Shown in pieces: positions 24,111 through 35,536 of a stretch of 64,000 bases of DNA (its first letter is position 1; each line of letters begins with the position of its first letter). The stretch is from Cladopsammia gracilis (lineage: Eukaryota > Cnidaria > Anthozoa > Scleractinia > Dendrophylliidae), in NCBI GenBank assembly GCA_022457155.1, contig JAJGOT010000157.1:974501-1038500 (forward strand), written 5' to 3'. The translations under genes and the position numbers were made by a program. Under the pieces are notes generated by a model that worked only from the letters and a program-made list of their open reading frames with translations, was not told the DNA's origin and ran no database searches.

Positions 24111-25602
24111 GAATTAAGTTTATATATTATTTTTATGTAAAAAAAAATGTTGTGCATGGCTGAAGGAAGTTATCGGTTGTTTTAGCGGAGTTTTGACTAA
24201 CAATCAGTAAAATCCTCGTGACATAGCATGGCCCCTTTAACAATTTACGTTTGAGAATTTGCTCTTAATCTTTAATGTTCGCCACAAATTTTAATTTGTA
24301 AAATTCGTCTTATTCAAGCGTTCTATTTTCGACAACATCATGATGGCTCTTAAAAGACTCTTTTCCCGTCCGAAAAATCTCTCATCGTGTCTAATCATTC
24401 GGGAGTTGAGGATTACTGAATCATCACATTGGGAAAAATTAAAGTCTACATTAAAAAGAACAGAGCTCGCAAAAAAAAATACTGCAAAAAAAGTCTGTAT
24501 TTTTCCGCGAGTCTACCGAAAAAAGCGGTGATAGCTGAAGCGGCGGAAACGAACTGGAGGGAGGAACGGCAGCTTGCGCCTCTACTCGTGAGTGTCGGCG
24601 CCTCTCCCTTGAGCTTAAGAGGGAAAATACCAATTGTTTTGCAATCTACTCAGCCAGGAAATGAATCAAAGGGCTCTTAAAGCCATCTCGTTAATGCGTT
24701 GAAACATGAGGTTAAAAAAAGAAGAATCTAAAATAAATATAAAATAAATATGGTAAAGATGGCGTTGTAGAATCAGACATTATGTAGAAAATGCGAGGCG
24801 CAGTAGTCAACTGGATATGGTTCTTGGCAGGATAGAGAAGATTGAGAGAACTTGGTTTGAAAATTCGTGTTGGTGCAAGTCAAAAAAAGTTATGAGTAAC
24901 AAAGAATCACGAGTGTGAATGTAAATAATTTTGATGTTAGTGAAGTGAAAGTGAAAGACTTTTCCCGCCTTGCTAGCTAATTGACGATGAAAATGTGTTG
25001 TTGGTTCAATTTACACAGTGCATTTTCAGTTATTCATTGTCTATTTCTCGGTTGGGATATTTGACAATGGAAAAGACTTTCTAAATCAAATACAATAGAT
25101 TGCCGCAATTTCAAAACAATAAAAAGCCCACATCGATAATACGTCACGTGCAATGACTTTATATCTGATCAGATGATACATTAATATTAATTATCAAAAT
25201 ATCAATTGGCACAACAAATGGTAACTGAATCTTTAATATTATTTAAAGTAAGGCCCGATTCAAACATTGAACTTCACATTTGCCGAATCTAATGGAAGGA
25301 GGCTGTAACAACATGTCATTTCTCTAGAGCTGCCTTTCCCCATGCCAGGACAATTTGAGCTATGTTTAGCAGACATCGCGCCATCAGCCATTTCTTTTTC
25401 AACTCTCCAGCAGTATTCGAAAATAGAACGAAAGTCAAAATTTATGGTATTTTGCTGTTCCTACTCTTGCATAATGAAACGGAAAGTTTTGTAGTTAGCT
25501 AAAGTATCAAGTCTGCTGTTTTATATATTTTGACGTGAAAAATGGCGGGAAAATGGTGATCACGTGGTCATTTTTCGGTCACGTCTGCTATGGACGCACT
25601 TA
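24111..25602. other. Intergenic/intronic stretch, no recognised gene
   Basis: Overlapping Lys-rich ORFs at 24340-24680 are unrecognised. 25251-25300 is one arm of the palindromic element found complete at 50822-50941 (CCCGATTCAAAC, GAACTTCACAT, GCCGAATCTAATG). The rest is AT-rich. Confidence 0.4.
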
Positions 25603-26075
25603 TAGCGGAGCACTGGCCAGGCCGAAGGCCTGGCTGCGCAGATCCATACTCATAGAACCCATGTCCGTCATTTTTCATGGTCATGGCTAGCGGAATGTTT
25701 CGCGGGCGCGTTGTGTGCCCGCCGCCGCACGCCGAACGCCCGCCGTACGCTTTGGGCTAGCGATGACGTCATCAACATCCGGGATCTTTGTGGCTTTGTT
25801 TTTCGCGCGGCTACACAGCCGTCAGCTCGATGAACATGTTTTAAAAAGTTTGGATCTTTCGCTGGTCAGTTTTTAGCGGTGAAGTAAAGTCGTTATTTTC
25901 CTGCATTTTTTCGCGGTTTGCTACTCAAGACAGGGATACTAATTAAGGGATACTCAGAAGCCGCTTTAGTGGAAAAAGAAGAGCTTTCTTGGATAAAATA
26001 TTGCTTCGGGGAACTTCATACATTTTTCAATGCGGGGAGATGTTTGATTTTATTACGGATTCCAGTACCAAGGAT
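25603..26075 (+). repeat. Dispersed repeat family C, copy 2 (truncated)
   Basis: Shares the TAGCGGAGCACT start, TTTTTCATGGTCATGGCTAG, CGCGGGCGCGTTG, the CGCGGTTTGCTACTCAAGAC block and the GTGGAAAAAGAAGAGCTTTC block with the other copies. It diverges after the GCGGGGAGATG block. It has extra GC-rich sequence (GCCGCACGCCGAACGCCC) and a TGACGTCA octamer. An 83-codon ORF at 25989-26240 starts in its tail; no domain seen. Confidence 0.65.
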
Positions 26076-26328
26076 CGGAGAAAACGGACACTAAAACTCT
26101 GGAACGTTCTGAATATGACGGCGAACAACCTTTGCCGAAGAGGAGAAACACTGGACATCGGACAAACAAACATAAACAGAAAAGCAAGTAACTGTCTAAA
26201 TGTGATTTGCAAAAATTGTTTAGTTAAGACTTACATGTAAGCTTAAGTTAAGCTTATGTAAGCTTAAGTCTTAATTTTACCAGAAGAACTTTCTCCAAGT
26301 TTTTGCATTCAGAGCTAAATTTACAACT

Positions 26329-26661
26329 TTGAATATCCGTGGTTTTGGCAATGAAGCCAAACAACGCTGTGTTTTTGATTTTGTTAAAAATTCCTGTTCT
26401 GATTTTATTTGTTTACAAGAAACTTTAGCGACAGGACAAAATGCGATAAATTCTCTGACAGCTAAATGGCGCGGTGAAAGTTTCTGGTTGCTCGCTCTTG
26501 GTAAACAAGGCGGCGTTGCCATTCTTGTCGCTGAAAATACTGATTTCAAATGTTTACAATGGAAAAAAGATTCTTCTGGTAGAATTGTTAGTGTTTTAAC
26601 TGAACTCGACGACACGAAAATTAATTTGGTTTTATACTTATGCACCCACGAATCCAAGTGA
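26329..26661 (+). pseudogene. LINE AP-endonuclease fragment
   Basis: A 110-codon open stretch encoding the first half of the exonuclease-endonuclease-phosphatase domain. It carries the Asn of LNIRG and the catalytic Glu of CLQET (residues ~28-32), and GGVAILV further on. The reading ends early. Downstream in other frames come GDFN (about 26720) and SDH (26978-26986), which belong to the same domain. In an intact LINE this enzyme nicks target DNA. Confidence 0.75.
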
Positions 26662-27227
26662 ACGTACTTTTATGACACAATTCATGAATATTTTTTCCGA
26701 ACTCTTTTAAAATTATTGCTGGCGATTTTAACTGCATTGAAAACGTTTCTGATAAGTTTGGAGGAAATCCTACAATTTCCATGCCTTTGAAAGATCTGCA
26801 CAGTGTTCGTCATTTTATATTGATATATATCTGGCGCAAAAAAAACACGGCCGACTGAAAAATACAATGCACATGGTTTAATGCGGATAAAACTATCGGT
26901 ACACGTTTGGATAATTTTTTTATTGCTCAGGACTTGTATGATTCTTTTTTAAAATGTGAAATTTTACCTTGTGTTTTTCCGATCATGATTCTGTTGATTT
27001 AAGCCCCATTTTCCCGTGGACCAGGACTTTGGAGGCTAAATTTAGAATTTAATATCTCAGAAATTATTAAGAAACATGTATTGCACCGGAAAACATTTAC
27101 TTCCATTCAAGCTTGGTGGGATTTTCTTAAAGAATCTATAAAATTAGTTGCTATAGATTTTGGTCGAAGTAAACAAGGCACATTAACTTAAATCGCGATA
27201 TTAAAAGGCCACGCAACTATAAATCCT

Positions 27228-28620
27228 TTGATCGAAGCTAAACGGGCTCTCATTGAAGGAGATAACTCAGTGAAAACCACCATAGAAATGCTTGAAAGAG
27301 AAATTCGGGCCATTAATTTATCCCAAATGAGAGGAAGCCAAATTCGTAGCAGAGTCAAATGGCTTGAAGAAAGTGAAAAACCTACCAAATTCTTTTTTAC
27401 GTGCTCAGAAAAAATACTGTTCAATCTATTTATAACTCCGCCGGTGTTGAAGTTTTTTCACAAGACTCCGGCTCATTTCGATTTTTACCGTAATTTGTAC
27501 TTGCAAGAACCTGTTAATTTAACAGTCCAAACCGAATTTTTTACAAACTTGAAAACAGATTAAGTGAGAGCGAAATTTTATCCTGCGAAGGATTTTTATC
27601 TTTGGCTGAAATTACCCACGCAATGCGTGGACTTTCTTCAGGGAAAACCCCCGGTTCAGACGGATTACCTCAAGAATTTTACGCTAAATTCTGGGATATT
27701 TTAGGCCCTATTCTGTTCGAAATTATAAATTTAGTTTGGAAAATAATTCTCTCAGTGATTCAATGCAAGGAAGCGTGACTAGATTACTTTTTATACAAGA
27801 AAGATGATCAGAAAAACCTCAAAAATTGGTGGCCCGGCCATTTCGCTACCCAATGTTGATTACAAAATTTGTTCAAAAGCTCTTACAAACAGACTTTCAA
27901 AAGTGTTACCCTCGATTATTTCAAGAAGATCAAACTTGTTCTGTCCCAGGTAGGACGATTTTTGAGAATTTATTTCTCTTGCGTGACACTCTAGATTATA
28001 TAAATATTACCAATGAAACTGGTATCTTGCTGTCAATATTGATCAAGAGAAAGCCTTTGACAGGGTAGAAAAACATTGGTAAACTTTTTACCATTGTTTT
28101 AAGTCGTTTTGGATTTTGCCCTAATTTCTAGCGGTGGATTTCTACATTATACTGTCAAGCAAATATGAAAATTATAGTTAATGGTTTTTTGACTAAAGAA
28201 ATTCCACTCGAGTGTGGGGTGAAGCAGGGAGATCCCTGGTCTCCACTTTTGTACATTTTATGTGCAGAAGTTTTGGCTACCAGTATAAGAAAGGATGATA
28301 CTATTGAAGGTTTTCTCCTTCCAGAAGCCTGAGAAAAGCGTTCTAAAATTCACCAATATGCGGATGACTCCACATGTTTTGTAAACAACATTGTTTCTTT
28401 AGACAAATTCTTTACCTTACTTCACAATTACAAAACAGGTACAGGGACTAAATTAAATGTGGCAAAGAGTACAGAAGCCATGAAGTTAGGAGCTTGGTGC
28501 TCACGTCCGGACACTCCTTATGGCCTGACGTGGGTGTCAAGAATGCGAATCTTGGGCGTCTGGTTTAGCAATGGTACTGCAAATGTGGAACCGGATAACT
28601 GGTTACCACGCCTTTCCAAG
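27228..28620 (+). pseudogene. LINE reverse transcriptase fragments
   Basis: Linker and RT domain broken into several frames. The 111-codon stretch at 27228-27563 carries the RSRVKWLEE linker. RT blocks follow: SGKTPGSDG (27630s), the PGR block in the 27826-28068 ORF, a frameshift before the Asp-containing A motif near 28045-28060, GVKQGDPWSP (28216) and the catalytic YADD at 28357-28368, then a thumb-like block ending in a stop near 28628. Active-site Asp residues of YADD are intact, but the frame is not. Confidence 0.8.
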
Positions 28621-28910
28621 CTACATTAAAATTTGAACCTGTGGAAGGGTGTGGGGTGTTTTCACTCCCACCCTATCAGCAATACTCAATACTTGGTTTT
28701 TAGTTAATGTTAAAACTAGTTTCTTTTACCTAATGGACTTCTGCTGACGATGAGAATGACATGCGAGCACGCTTTTTCATTAAGACCATACTTATGGTAC
28801 ATGGGTTTTTCGAAATAAAGCAACTTTTCACAATGGCACCGAGAACTCTCGGGCCACTGTAAGGGACATAAGGAATGACATCACAACACAGTTGCAAAAT
28901 GACCGGGGGG

Positions 28911-29345
28911 ACGGGGGTACTTTGCAAATTTTTGGGCAGGGGTGTGCCGCTGGGACTCTGAGACCCTTAACCTATACTAGACCATTATTTTTAGCTGCAT
29001 TTTGCAACCCTATTCTAGACTAAACACCAAAAATCCTACCCTATCCTAGACCTTTTCTAGACTCACTATTTTGCAGAAACTCATTCACTATCACAGTCTA
29101 AGATACCAGGGGTCAGTAAAAATGTCGTACAGAACGCCTTACCGATTATTAAATGCCATTTGTCAGTAAACCTCGTCTAGACTAAATTCTTCATCCAACT
29201 GATCAGTTTCGCGGAAAATGATACCCTATTCTAGACCAAAAATCTCTGATTACTATACCCTATCCCAGACTAAACTGCCTGAAAACCATACCCTTCACAG
29301 CGGCACATACCTATATAGCTCATATATGGGAGTACCCCCCCCCCC
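28911..29345. mobile_element. GGGGGTAC-ended non-autonomous DNA element
   Basis: The left end GGGGGTACT... with GTGTGCCGCTG at about 28940 is mirrored on the right by CAGCGGCACATACC (29298-29311) and AGTACCCCCC (29331-29340). Between lie several copies of CCCTATTCTAGAC or CCCTATCCTAGAC, forming subterminal repeats. I know very similar ends (GGGGGTACTCCC with ATAGGTATGTGCCGC) as abundant non-autonomous DNA elements in cnidarian genomes, by recollection and not by search. The C run extends to 29350. Confidence 0.65.
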
Positions 29346-29735
29346 CCCCGAACAGAAATTTTCTACTTTGTGGTGTCATCCGAATATTTGTGAAATACAA
29401 CAGTCAAAGCTTGTGACTCTAATAATTTAGCTACTGGGAACTCATCATTCATTACCAAAAATGACTAAAGTAATCATGTGCAAACCAGAAAGGACTTTCA
29501 AGTGGACCAAACGACCGGAAATAAACTTTATAAATAATCCCGTATGGACTGGACTTTGAAGTGACTGTAAACCGGAACTGACCTTCTATTATTGTAACCG
29601 GAAATGACTAGCCTTAACTCAGGATGCCTTGTAACCGGAAATGACTAGCCTCTCAGGATAATATTGTAAACTTTAGGGATTTGTTATTGATAAATAAAAT
29701 ATTTTAAAAGAAAAAAAAAACACTTTTGTTGTGTT
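29346..29735. other. Spacer with a short direct repeat
   Basis: After the poly-C the sequence holds a duplicated block of about 35-45 bp (GTAACCGGAAATGACTAGCC at about 29594 and 29631) and further ACCGGAA words, ending in an A-rich run at 29700-29720. The A-run suggests a small retroposed element reading plus. No gene. Confidence 0.35.
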
Positions 29736-30042
29736 TAGCGGTGAAAATGGTTTGCAAAATCGTTTTTCCCTGCTTTATTTCGCGGTTTGCTACTCGAGAG
29801 GTTTCACATTTCTCAAACAGTGAGCTTTTGTGGAATTTGTGCAGTCTACTAAATGTACTGTGCAGACGGTCGCGTAATAAGCTTACTGTTTTTGAGAATT
29901 GCTAAAATTGAAAAGTAGCCTGGTCGTCAATCTTAATTCTAATTTTTCTTGTGCTTCCGACCTTTCACCTAAGTTAAGCTTATCATCATCGTTTCTGTTC
30001 AGAGAGCTCCGCTGTTAGGCTAAGCCTATCTATATATATTAT
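29736..30042 (+). repeat. Dispersed repeat family C, copy 3 (short)
   Basis: Has the TAGCGGTGAA block, CGCGGTTTGCTACTCGAGA, then jumps to ACTGTGCAGACGGTCGCGTA, GAGAATTGCTAAAATTGAAA, TTCCGACCTTTCACCTAAGT and the terminal CCTATCTATATATATT. About 600 bp of the longer copies are missing from the middle. A 10-bp run of A precedes it (29711-29720). Confidence 0.65.
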
Positions 30043-30441
30043 AGAAAATATTGGGTCTGCAGCGGATAAACAGGGCACCACTCCTGGCGGTCACTTTTTT
30101 AGTTTCCCTTAGATCGAAATGAGGTTCATGACAGGCCTGCACTGACTCCGCTATGTGGTTTTGCGGTTGCGATGCATTTATATTAGCTTTCAAAGTTTGG
30201 CTGTTATGAGTCCTGTCGTTAAGTGATTTACGTCTTGTATGATGTGTTAGGCGGCGTTTTGTAAATAGTTTTCAGGAATGGTTGGTTTTGAACGAAACTC
30301 CATTTTTCATCAGTATTTGTTTAGGTTTTTCAGTCGTGGGTGAAATGTTGTGACAAAAGGCGTTATTATCTCGCGAGTTTTTTTCGTTTTGTTTTCATGC
30401 CAATTGCGTTCCGGCAAAAGTGAAATTCAGAATACCAGTGC
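30043..30441. other. Spacer, no features recognised
   Basis: Ordinary AT-rich sequence between repeat C copy 3 and the next TIR element. No ORF of note. Confidence 0.35.
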
Positions 30442-30447
30442 ATTTAG

Positions 30448-31882
30448 GAGGGTGCTGATGGGGTTAACAGTTAACTGACAATTGCCCAAAAATATAGTAG
30501 TTAACTGATAAATGAAAAGTTACCGTATTTTCTCTTTTAAATGCCCCCGGCGTTTATTTCAAACTTGGCCTTGTGGACCCGGCGTTTCTTTGTATCAGCA
30601 GTTTTTTCTCGCCCGCCATTTTTTAAGAAAGGGTTATTATTCGTTTTTCTTGGCAGCCTTGTACCTTGCCCTTAAATCTTAAGTTTATTATACCACAAAC
30701 AAACGTTTGAGGAGCTTGCTTACAACTTCCTCAATTATACCCGGCGTTTATTCGGGGCCCGGCGTTTAATCGAGAAAATACGGTAACAGTTAAGTGACAT
30801 TCTATTAATTATACTAAATTAACGATTGTTGTTGTTAATAAAAGCAACATAGTTTTTTTCCTAACAGCAAAGCTATTTTGTGACTTTTACCTGCTTCGCT
30901 GCGTGACCAGGTGACATATTAACCAGGGTCGTAGAGCGTTGACCTTGATCTCCGTGATGGCGTCGAGTGGCGTGGTCAAAGTTATTCTGAGTTTTTATCG
31001 AGATGATGACAAAGGATCGGCATTCGAATGGCACATAAGTAGCATACCGTTTGACATGACAAAGCACAATTCAATGGACATATAATCAAACAATAAGCGG
31101 AAAGTTTGGACTCGGTGAGTTTGATTTAAAGTTGTTCCGATTAGAGAAGATCGACGGGAAAGCTGTTACAAAGGCTCAGTTGGAAATGGAGCTACCTTTT
31201 CTAATGGGAAGTACATGGTATGTATTTTGTTTCGTCATTTTGTCCTAGCACGCGAACGCGGGTTGACCCCGGGTTTGACCACACGAGCCCTTTTCAGTGT
31301 TAGATTAAATGAGTAAGATTTCTGATTACACTAAAACCTGTATTAAGCAGACTCCAAAGTAAGTGGACACACCGTATTTTATTGGACACAAGCATCAGTG
31401 ACTTTCGATTTTTTTCCTTCCCATACTCTCTGTGTACGATCCTGTATCAAACAGACATCTTACTGACGATCCTTATTACGGTTTTGGAAGCTATCTTGAC
31501 AGGTGAGAAATTATGGTTTTTGTATGAGAATCTAATGTCGGATAATTTTCGTAAAGCGGCTGTTCTAAGTCCAATCCCGAAAACGCATTCACTCTGGTTA
31601 TTCTCATGGCCTTTAAAGTAACCTTATCTTAACTTTGCAAATTTAAAAGCTTTACTGATATACGTAATTTCCTACTTGTCAAGCTACATCACTTGATAAG
31701 ATCAATGAATGAAAATATTGAAATGAACCGATTTCCGACAGCGTGACCCAGTTAAAAAAGAAAAACAAAACTTTCTTATACAAGCGCATGAGTATAGGCT
31801 ACCAGTGTAGCCTCTTGTTAACTGACAATTGGCCGAAAAAATAGTAGTTAACTGACAATTGGGTACCCCCATTAGCACCCTC
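30448..31882. mobile_element. 1.4-kb TIR element with 6-bp target duplication (ATTTAG)
   Basis: Ends are GAGGGTGCTGATGGGG on the left and its near-perfect inverse CCCCATTAGCACCCTC on the right, flanked by ATTTAG at 30442-30447 and 31883-31888. GTTAACTGACAATTG recurs just inside both ends (30470s, 31816, 31847) in the manner of subterminal binding sites. ORFs inside (30873-31067 minus, 31382-31621 plus) are unrecognised. It hosts a nested TA-flanked element. It shares GAGGGTG termini and duplication length with the element at 14412-14911. Confidence 0.75.
30523..30783. mobile_element. Nested 261-bp TA-flanked MITE (CCGTATTTTCTC ends)
   Basis: Inverted ends CCGTATTTTCTC and GAGAAAATACGG are flanked by TA on both sides. 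Inside, CCCCGGCGTTTATT-type repeats occur at both ends. TA duplication is typical of the Tc1/mariner superfamily; only that feature supports the superfamily call. Younger than the surrounding element because it interrupts it. Confidence 0.7.
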
Positions 31883-31888
31883 ATTTAG

Positions 31889-32787
31889 CAGTGCTAGATT
31901 AATTTGTCGTGTGTTTGGCCTTGTTTACAAAATGGTAAAGTAAGCTCACTGTAGCTGTCGAGAAAAAGCTGCGCCGGGTTTACAGCTCTTTACAGGCAAA
32001 TTCACCGCGAGAAACAACTTCAAGGATCACGCTTCAGTGAATGTTCTGACACCTATAGAATGAATTGAGTTCCATTGTAATAATCTAATGGATAGTATCA
32101 ATTATATATCCGGAAAAATCTGGTCATTTTACGAACAGAAATCTAGAACCGGAAAGGAGGAAAGAGTTACGCGATTAACATCGGAACGGATAGATTACCG
32201 TCCAAAATGGTGGCGCTGTTCAGATGTGTGTTACTTTTCCTTTATACCCTCTTAAAGTTTGATGTTCCCAATGTTTACGTATTTTTCTACGGAAGAGACG
32301 ATAACTTAATTTGTAATAGGAAAGAAATTAAAAAAGCCCGTCAAGGTTGTTGAAAGGAGGTGTCGCAGAAGATTCCTGTCAGTTTTTAGAATTTTCAGTC
32401 AGTTCAGTTGCAACCTGTTGGTAAACGAACTTGAAATGTTCACCAGTATACAGACTTCTATTTTATGAGAGGGGTGAATGCAGCGATCTGTTTTTGGTCG
32501 TATCGTAAGTGTCTCAGTAAAGGCTGTAATTTTAGCTTGTATTCGCTACGCTTTATAGCTGCGTGGAGCTCGCTAAAACCTTCGTTGGCATTTTTGACAG
32601 TCTAGCGACTGTTACGTTTCAACCTAGCTTTTTCAGCTGCAAGTAGAAGGTAAGTCTTCTAAAAACCTATTAAGACAAATTTAATACAGTGCACCAAGGA
32701 TATAGATAAGTACAGTTTTAAGGGGTTGCAACGGTTAAATTCCTCTTCATAAATATTTCAATACTATTTATCTTTTGAATTAAGAGT
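31889..32787. other. Spacer, no recognised gene
   Basis: AT-rich sequence between two transposon copies, with no ORF above background and no clear promoter or RNA gene. Confidence 0.4.
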
Positions 32788-32796
32788 AAACTAAAT

Positions 32797-34262
32797 CGCT
32801 GTGGCTATATGGCCGGTAACCGGTCAAGGTTTTCAAAACACTAAATAGCCGGCAGTCCTATATTCTCAGTAAATTTCTCAAAATCGAAAAATTCCAGCTA
32901 ATCTAAACTATCATGAAACTATCATATGTCGATTTAGAAAGGTCAAGCGATCCTGAAATGCTTTATACATTTCAAGCCTAGTGTTTGGTTTACGCTGGGC
33001 TCAGTAGATGAAATCATGTTTTGTGACACTGAAATTTTTTCAGTTCGACTGCCGGTCAAGGTTTTCAAAACACTAAACTCAGCATAAAATTTGACAAATC
33101 GAAAAAACCCAGCCATTCTGAACTATCATATGTCGTGATCCTGATCAAACGAGCCGGTTTTGTGGGATTTCTAGATCACGAAACCATGTTTTGTGACACT
33201 TAGAACTTTTTTTAGCTCGACTGCCGGTCAAGGTTTTCAAAACACTAAATGGCCGGCAGTCCTATATTCTCAGTAAATTTGACAAATCGAAACAATACAG
33301 CCATTCTGAACTATCATATGTCGTGATCCTGATCAAACGAGCCGGTTTTGTGGGATTTCTATATCACGAAACCATGTTTTGTGACACTTGGAACTTTTTT
33401 CAGCTCGACTGCCGGTCAAGGTTTCCAAAACACTATATGGCAGGCAGTTCTATATTCTCAGTAAATTTCACAAAATCGAAAAATTCCAGCTAATCTAAAC
33501 TATCATATGTCGATTTAGAAAAGTCAAGCGATCCTGAAATGCTTTATAGATCTCAAGTCTAGTGTTTGGTTTACCCTGGGCTCAGAAGACGAACACTTAG
33601 ATCTTTTTTCAGCTCGACTGCCGGTCAAGGTTTTCAAAACACTAAATGGCCGGCAGTTCTATATTCTCACTAAATTTCACAAAATCGAAAAATTCCGGCT
33701 AATCTAAACTATCATATGTCGATTTAAAAAAGTCAAGCGATCCTGAAATGCTTTATAGATCTCAAGTCTAGTGTTTGGTTTACCCTGGGCTCAGAAGACA
33801 AACCCATGTTTTGTGACACTTGGAACTTTTTTCAGCTCGACTGCAAAAACATGGTTTCGTCGGGGGGTTCGTGATATAGAAATCCCACAAAACCGGCTCG
33901 TTTGATCAGGATCACGACATATGATAGTTCAGAATGGCTGGATTTTTTCGATTTTGTGAAATTTACTGAAAAAATAGAACTGCCGGCCATTTAGTGTTTT
34001 GAAAACCTTGACCGGCAGTCGAACTGAAAAACTTTCTAAGTGTCACAAAACATGATTTCGTCTACTGAGCCCAGCGTAAACCAAACACTAGACTTGAGAT
34101 CTATAAAGCATTTCAGGATCGCTTGACCTTTCTGAATCGATATATGATAGTTTAGATTAGCTGGAATTTTTCGATTTTGAGAAATTGACTGTGAATATAG
34201 AACTGCCGGCCACTTTAGTGTTTTGAAAACCTTGACTGGTTACCGGCCATATAGCCACAGCG
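32797..34262. mobile_element. Fold-back DNA element with internal tandem repeats and 9-bp target duplication
   Basis: The ends are long inverted repeats: CGCTGTGGCTATATGGCCGG on the left, mirrored by CCGGCCATATAGCCACAGCG on the right. They are flanked by AAACTAAAT at 32788-32796 and 34263-34271. The arms contain repeated modules: CTGCCGGTCAAGGTTTTC with AAACACTAAATGGCCGGCAG recurs about five times, alternating with modules containing CGATCCTGAAATGCTTTAT or TCCTGATCAAACGAGCCGG. Orientation reverses near 33845, so the whole can fold on itself. A 9-bp duplication suggests a MULE/Mutator-type non-autonomous element; an 8-bp hAT reading is possible because the last base is shared. Confidence 0.8.
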
Positions 34263-34271
34263 AAACTAAAT

Positions 34272-35536
34272 AGGTATTGAGTCCATCCATTTGAATTAAT
34301 GATTTCAACTGATTTTTAAAGGCCTTAATTATTATATTGTCTACGAACTTCTCATTGCGTTAAAACCACACGGCTAGGCCTTGCATGCTCAGCTTATTAC
34401 AAGTGCACGACTCATCGTCGTACATTTTTATCCAGTTGAATTCCGGTTATGCAAAAATTGATTAAACTCGAACCCTTCGTAGAACTCGAAGTTTACGCTA
34501 ACTGTAACAAAAATCGATTACATTGAAATGGCATTATTTGGCAAGACAATAGACCAAAATCTTGTAAAATTTTAAACTTTCCCGGAAAATTCTTTCACAG
34601 TGTGGCGCGTATAAGCAACTGATCTTGAAAATCCACCGGCATAAAACCATCCGAGCCAAATGAACAAGCTTTTGAGAATTCAATGAAATTCATCGGAACT
34701 TGAATATAAAATTTGAACTCATTTGAGTCAGAACAGCGAATTGATAATAATTATGTTTCGTTTCTTGATAGATCATGGCAGGTAGGTTCATACTTGCGTG
34801 AGAGCTCTAGAATAATTCAGGAAATAACGCTTTTCCACTTATGCTGATAAGCGTTCATGTTGTAAATTCTAAGCCGCCACCCGCGTACTAGAACAAACGC
34901 AAATTTTGCTCTGCCATATCGCTCATATTAAAACACAAACTTTCCCGTCCCATTTAACTTTCTTAAAACGTCGCCATTCGTAAAAATACACCGTGAAATT
35001 CTCAAACTGCGTTTGCCAAAAAACGCATTTGACCTATTTTTGGCTTTACGGCAAATGATTGAAGCTGATAGGTAACGTGAGATATCGAAACTTAAGAAGA
35101 ACTTAATGCCTTTGCGGTAACGTAATGTGAGATATGACAAGTTCATCACAAGTTCTGACATCCCAATACCCTAGGGAAATTAACAATAGGTCCGGGGGTG
35201 CTCCCCAAAAATTTTAGGTGCAGTATGTGACGCCCTTGTTGAAATCCTAACCGGTTTAACCAACCATATCTTCAATGCCCTAATATAACTTCTATAAAGA
35301 AGAAGGAAGAAACCCCCCCGGACAAAAGTCCACAAAATTTTGTTAACAACTTTTGTCCCTTTTTACGTGACTGACTCCGAAATCTCGCTTAATGCGCAAG
35401 CGCATTAACGAGATAAAAATCGACACCGTTTATAATGTTTTCAAACTATTCTCGAAACGCGCTCAATCTGCTTCCGTGATAACACTGAGGAGCTCTATAA
35501 TATAAGTGATCCTGTATGTACATGCACTCCATTTGT
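34272..35536. other. Spacer, no recognised gene
   Basis: Contains a 77-codon minus ORF (34928-35161) and a short 62-codon minus ORF running into repeat C; neither shows a known domain. CGCTTAATGCG / CGCATTAACG near 35390-35411 forms a short hairpin. Confidence 0.4.

Larger units (their letters stand above)
26320..28690 (+). mobile_element. Degenerate Tx1/L1-type LINE (ORF2 remnant)
   Basis: Readable pieces in order: AP-endonuclease start (TLNIRGFGNE, with CLQET), GDFNC, a late SDH motif at 26978-26986, a linker with the RSRVKWLEE-KPTKFFF type block at 27340-27400, RT fingers (GLSSGKTPGSDGLPQEF at about 27628-27680), VPGRTI at about 27940, GVKQGDPWSPLLY at about 28216-28255, YADDS at 28357-28371, and a LGVWFS block near 28552. 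Frameshifts and stops separate them. The endonuclease-RT order and the block styles are those of the L1/Tx1 LINE group. ORF1 and the 3' end are missing or unrecognisable. Dead copy. Confidence 0.85.
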
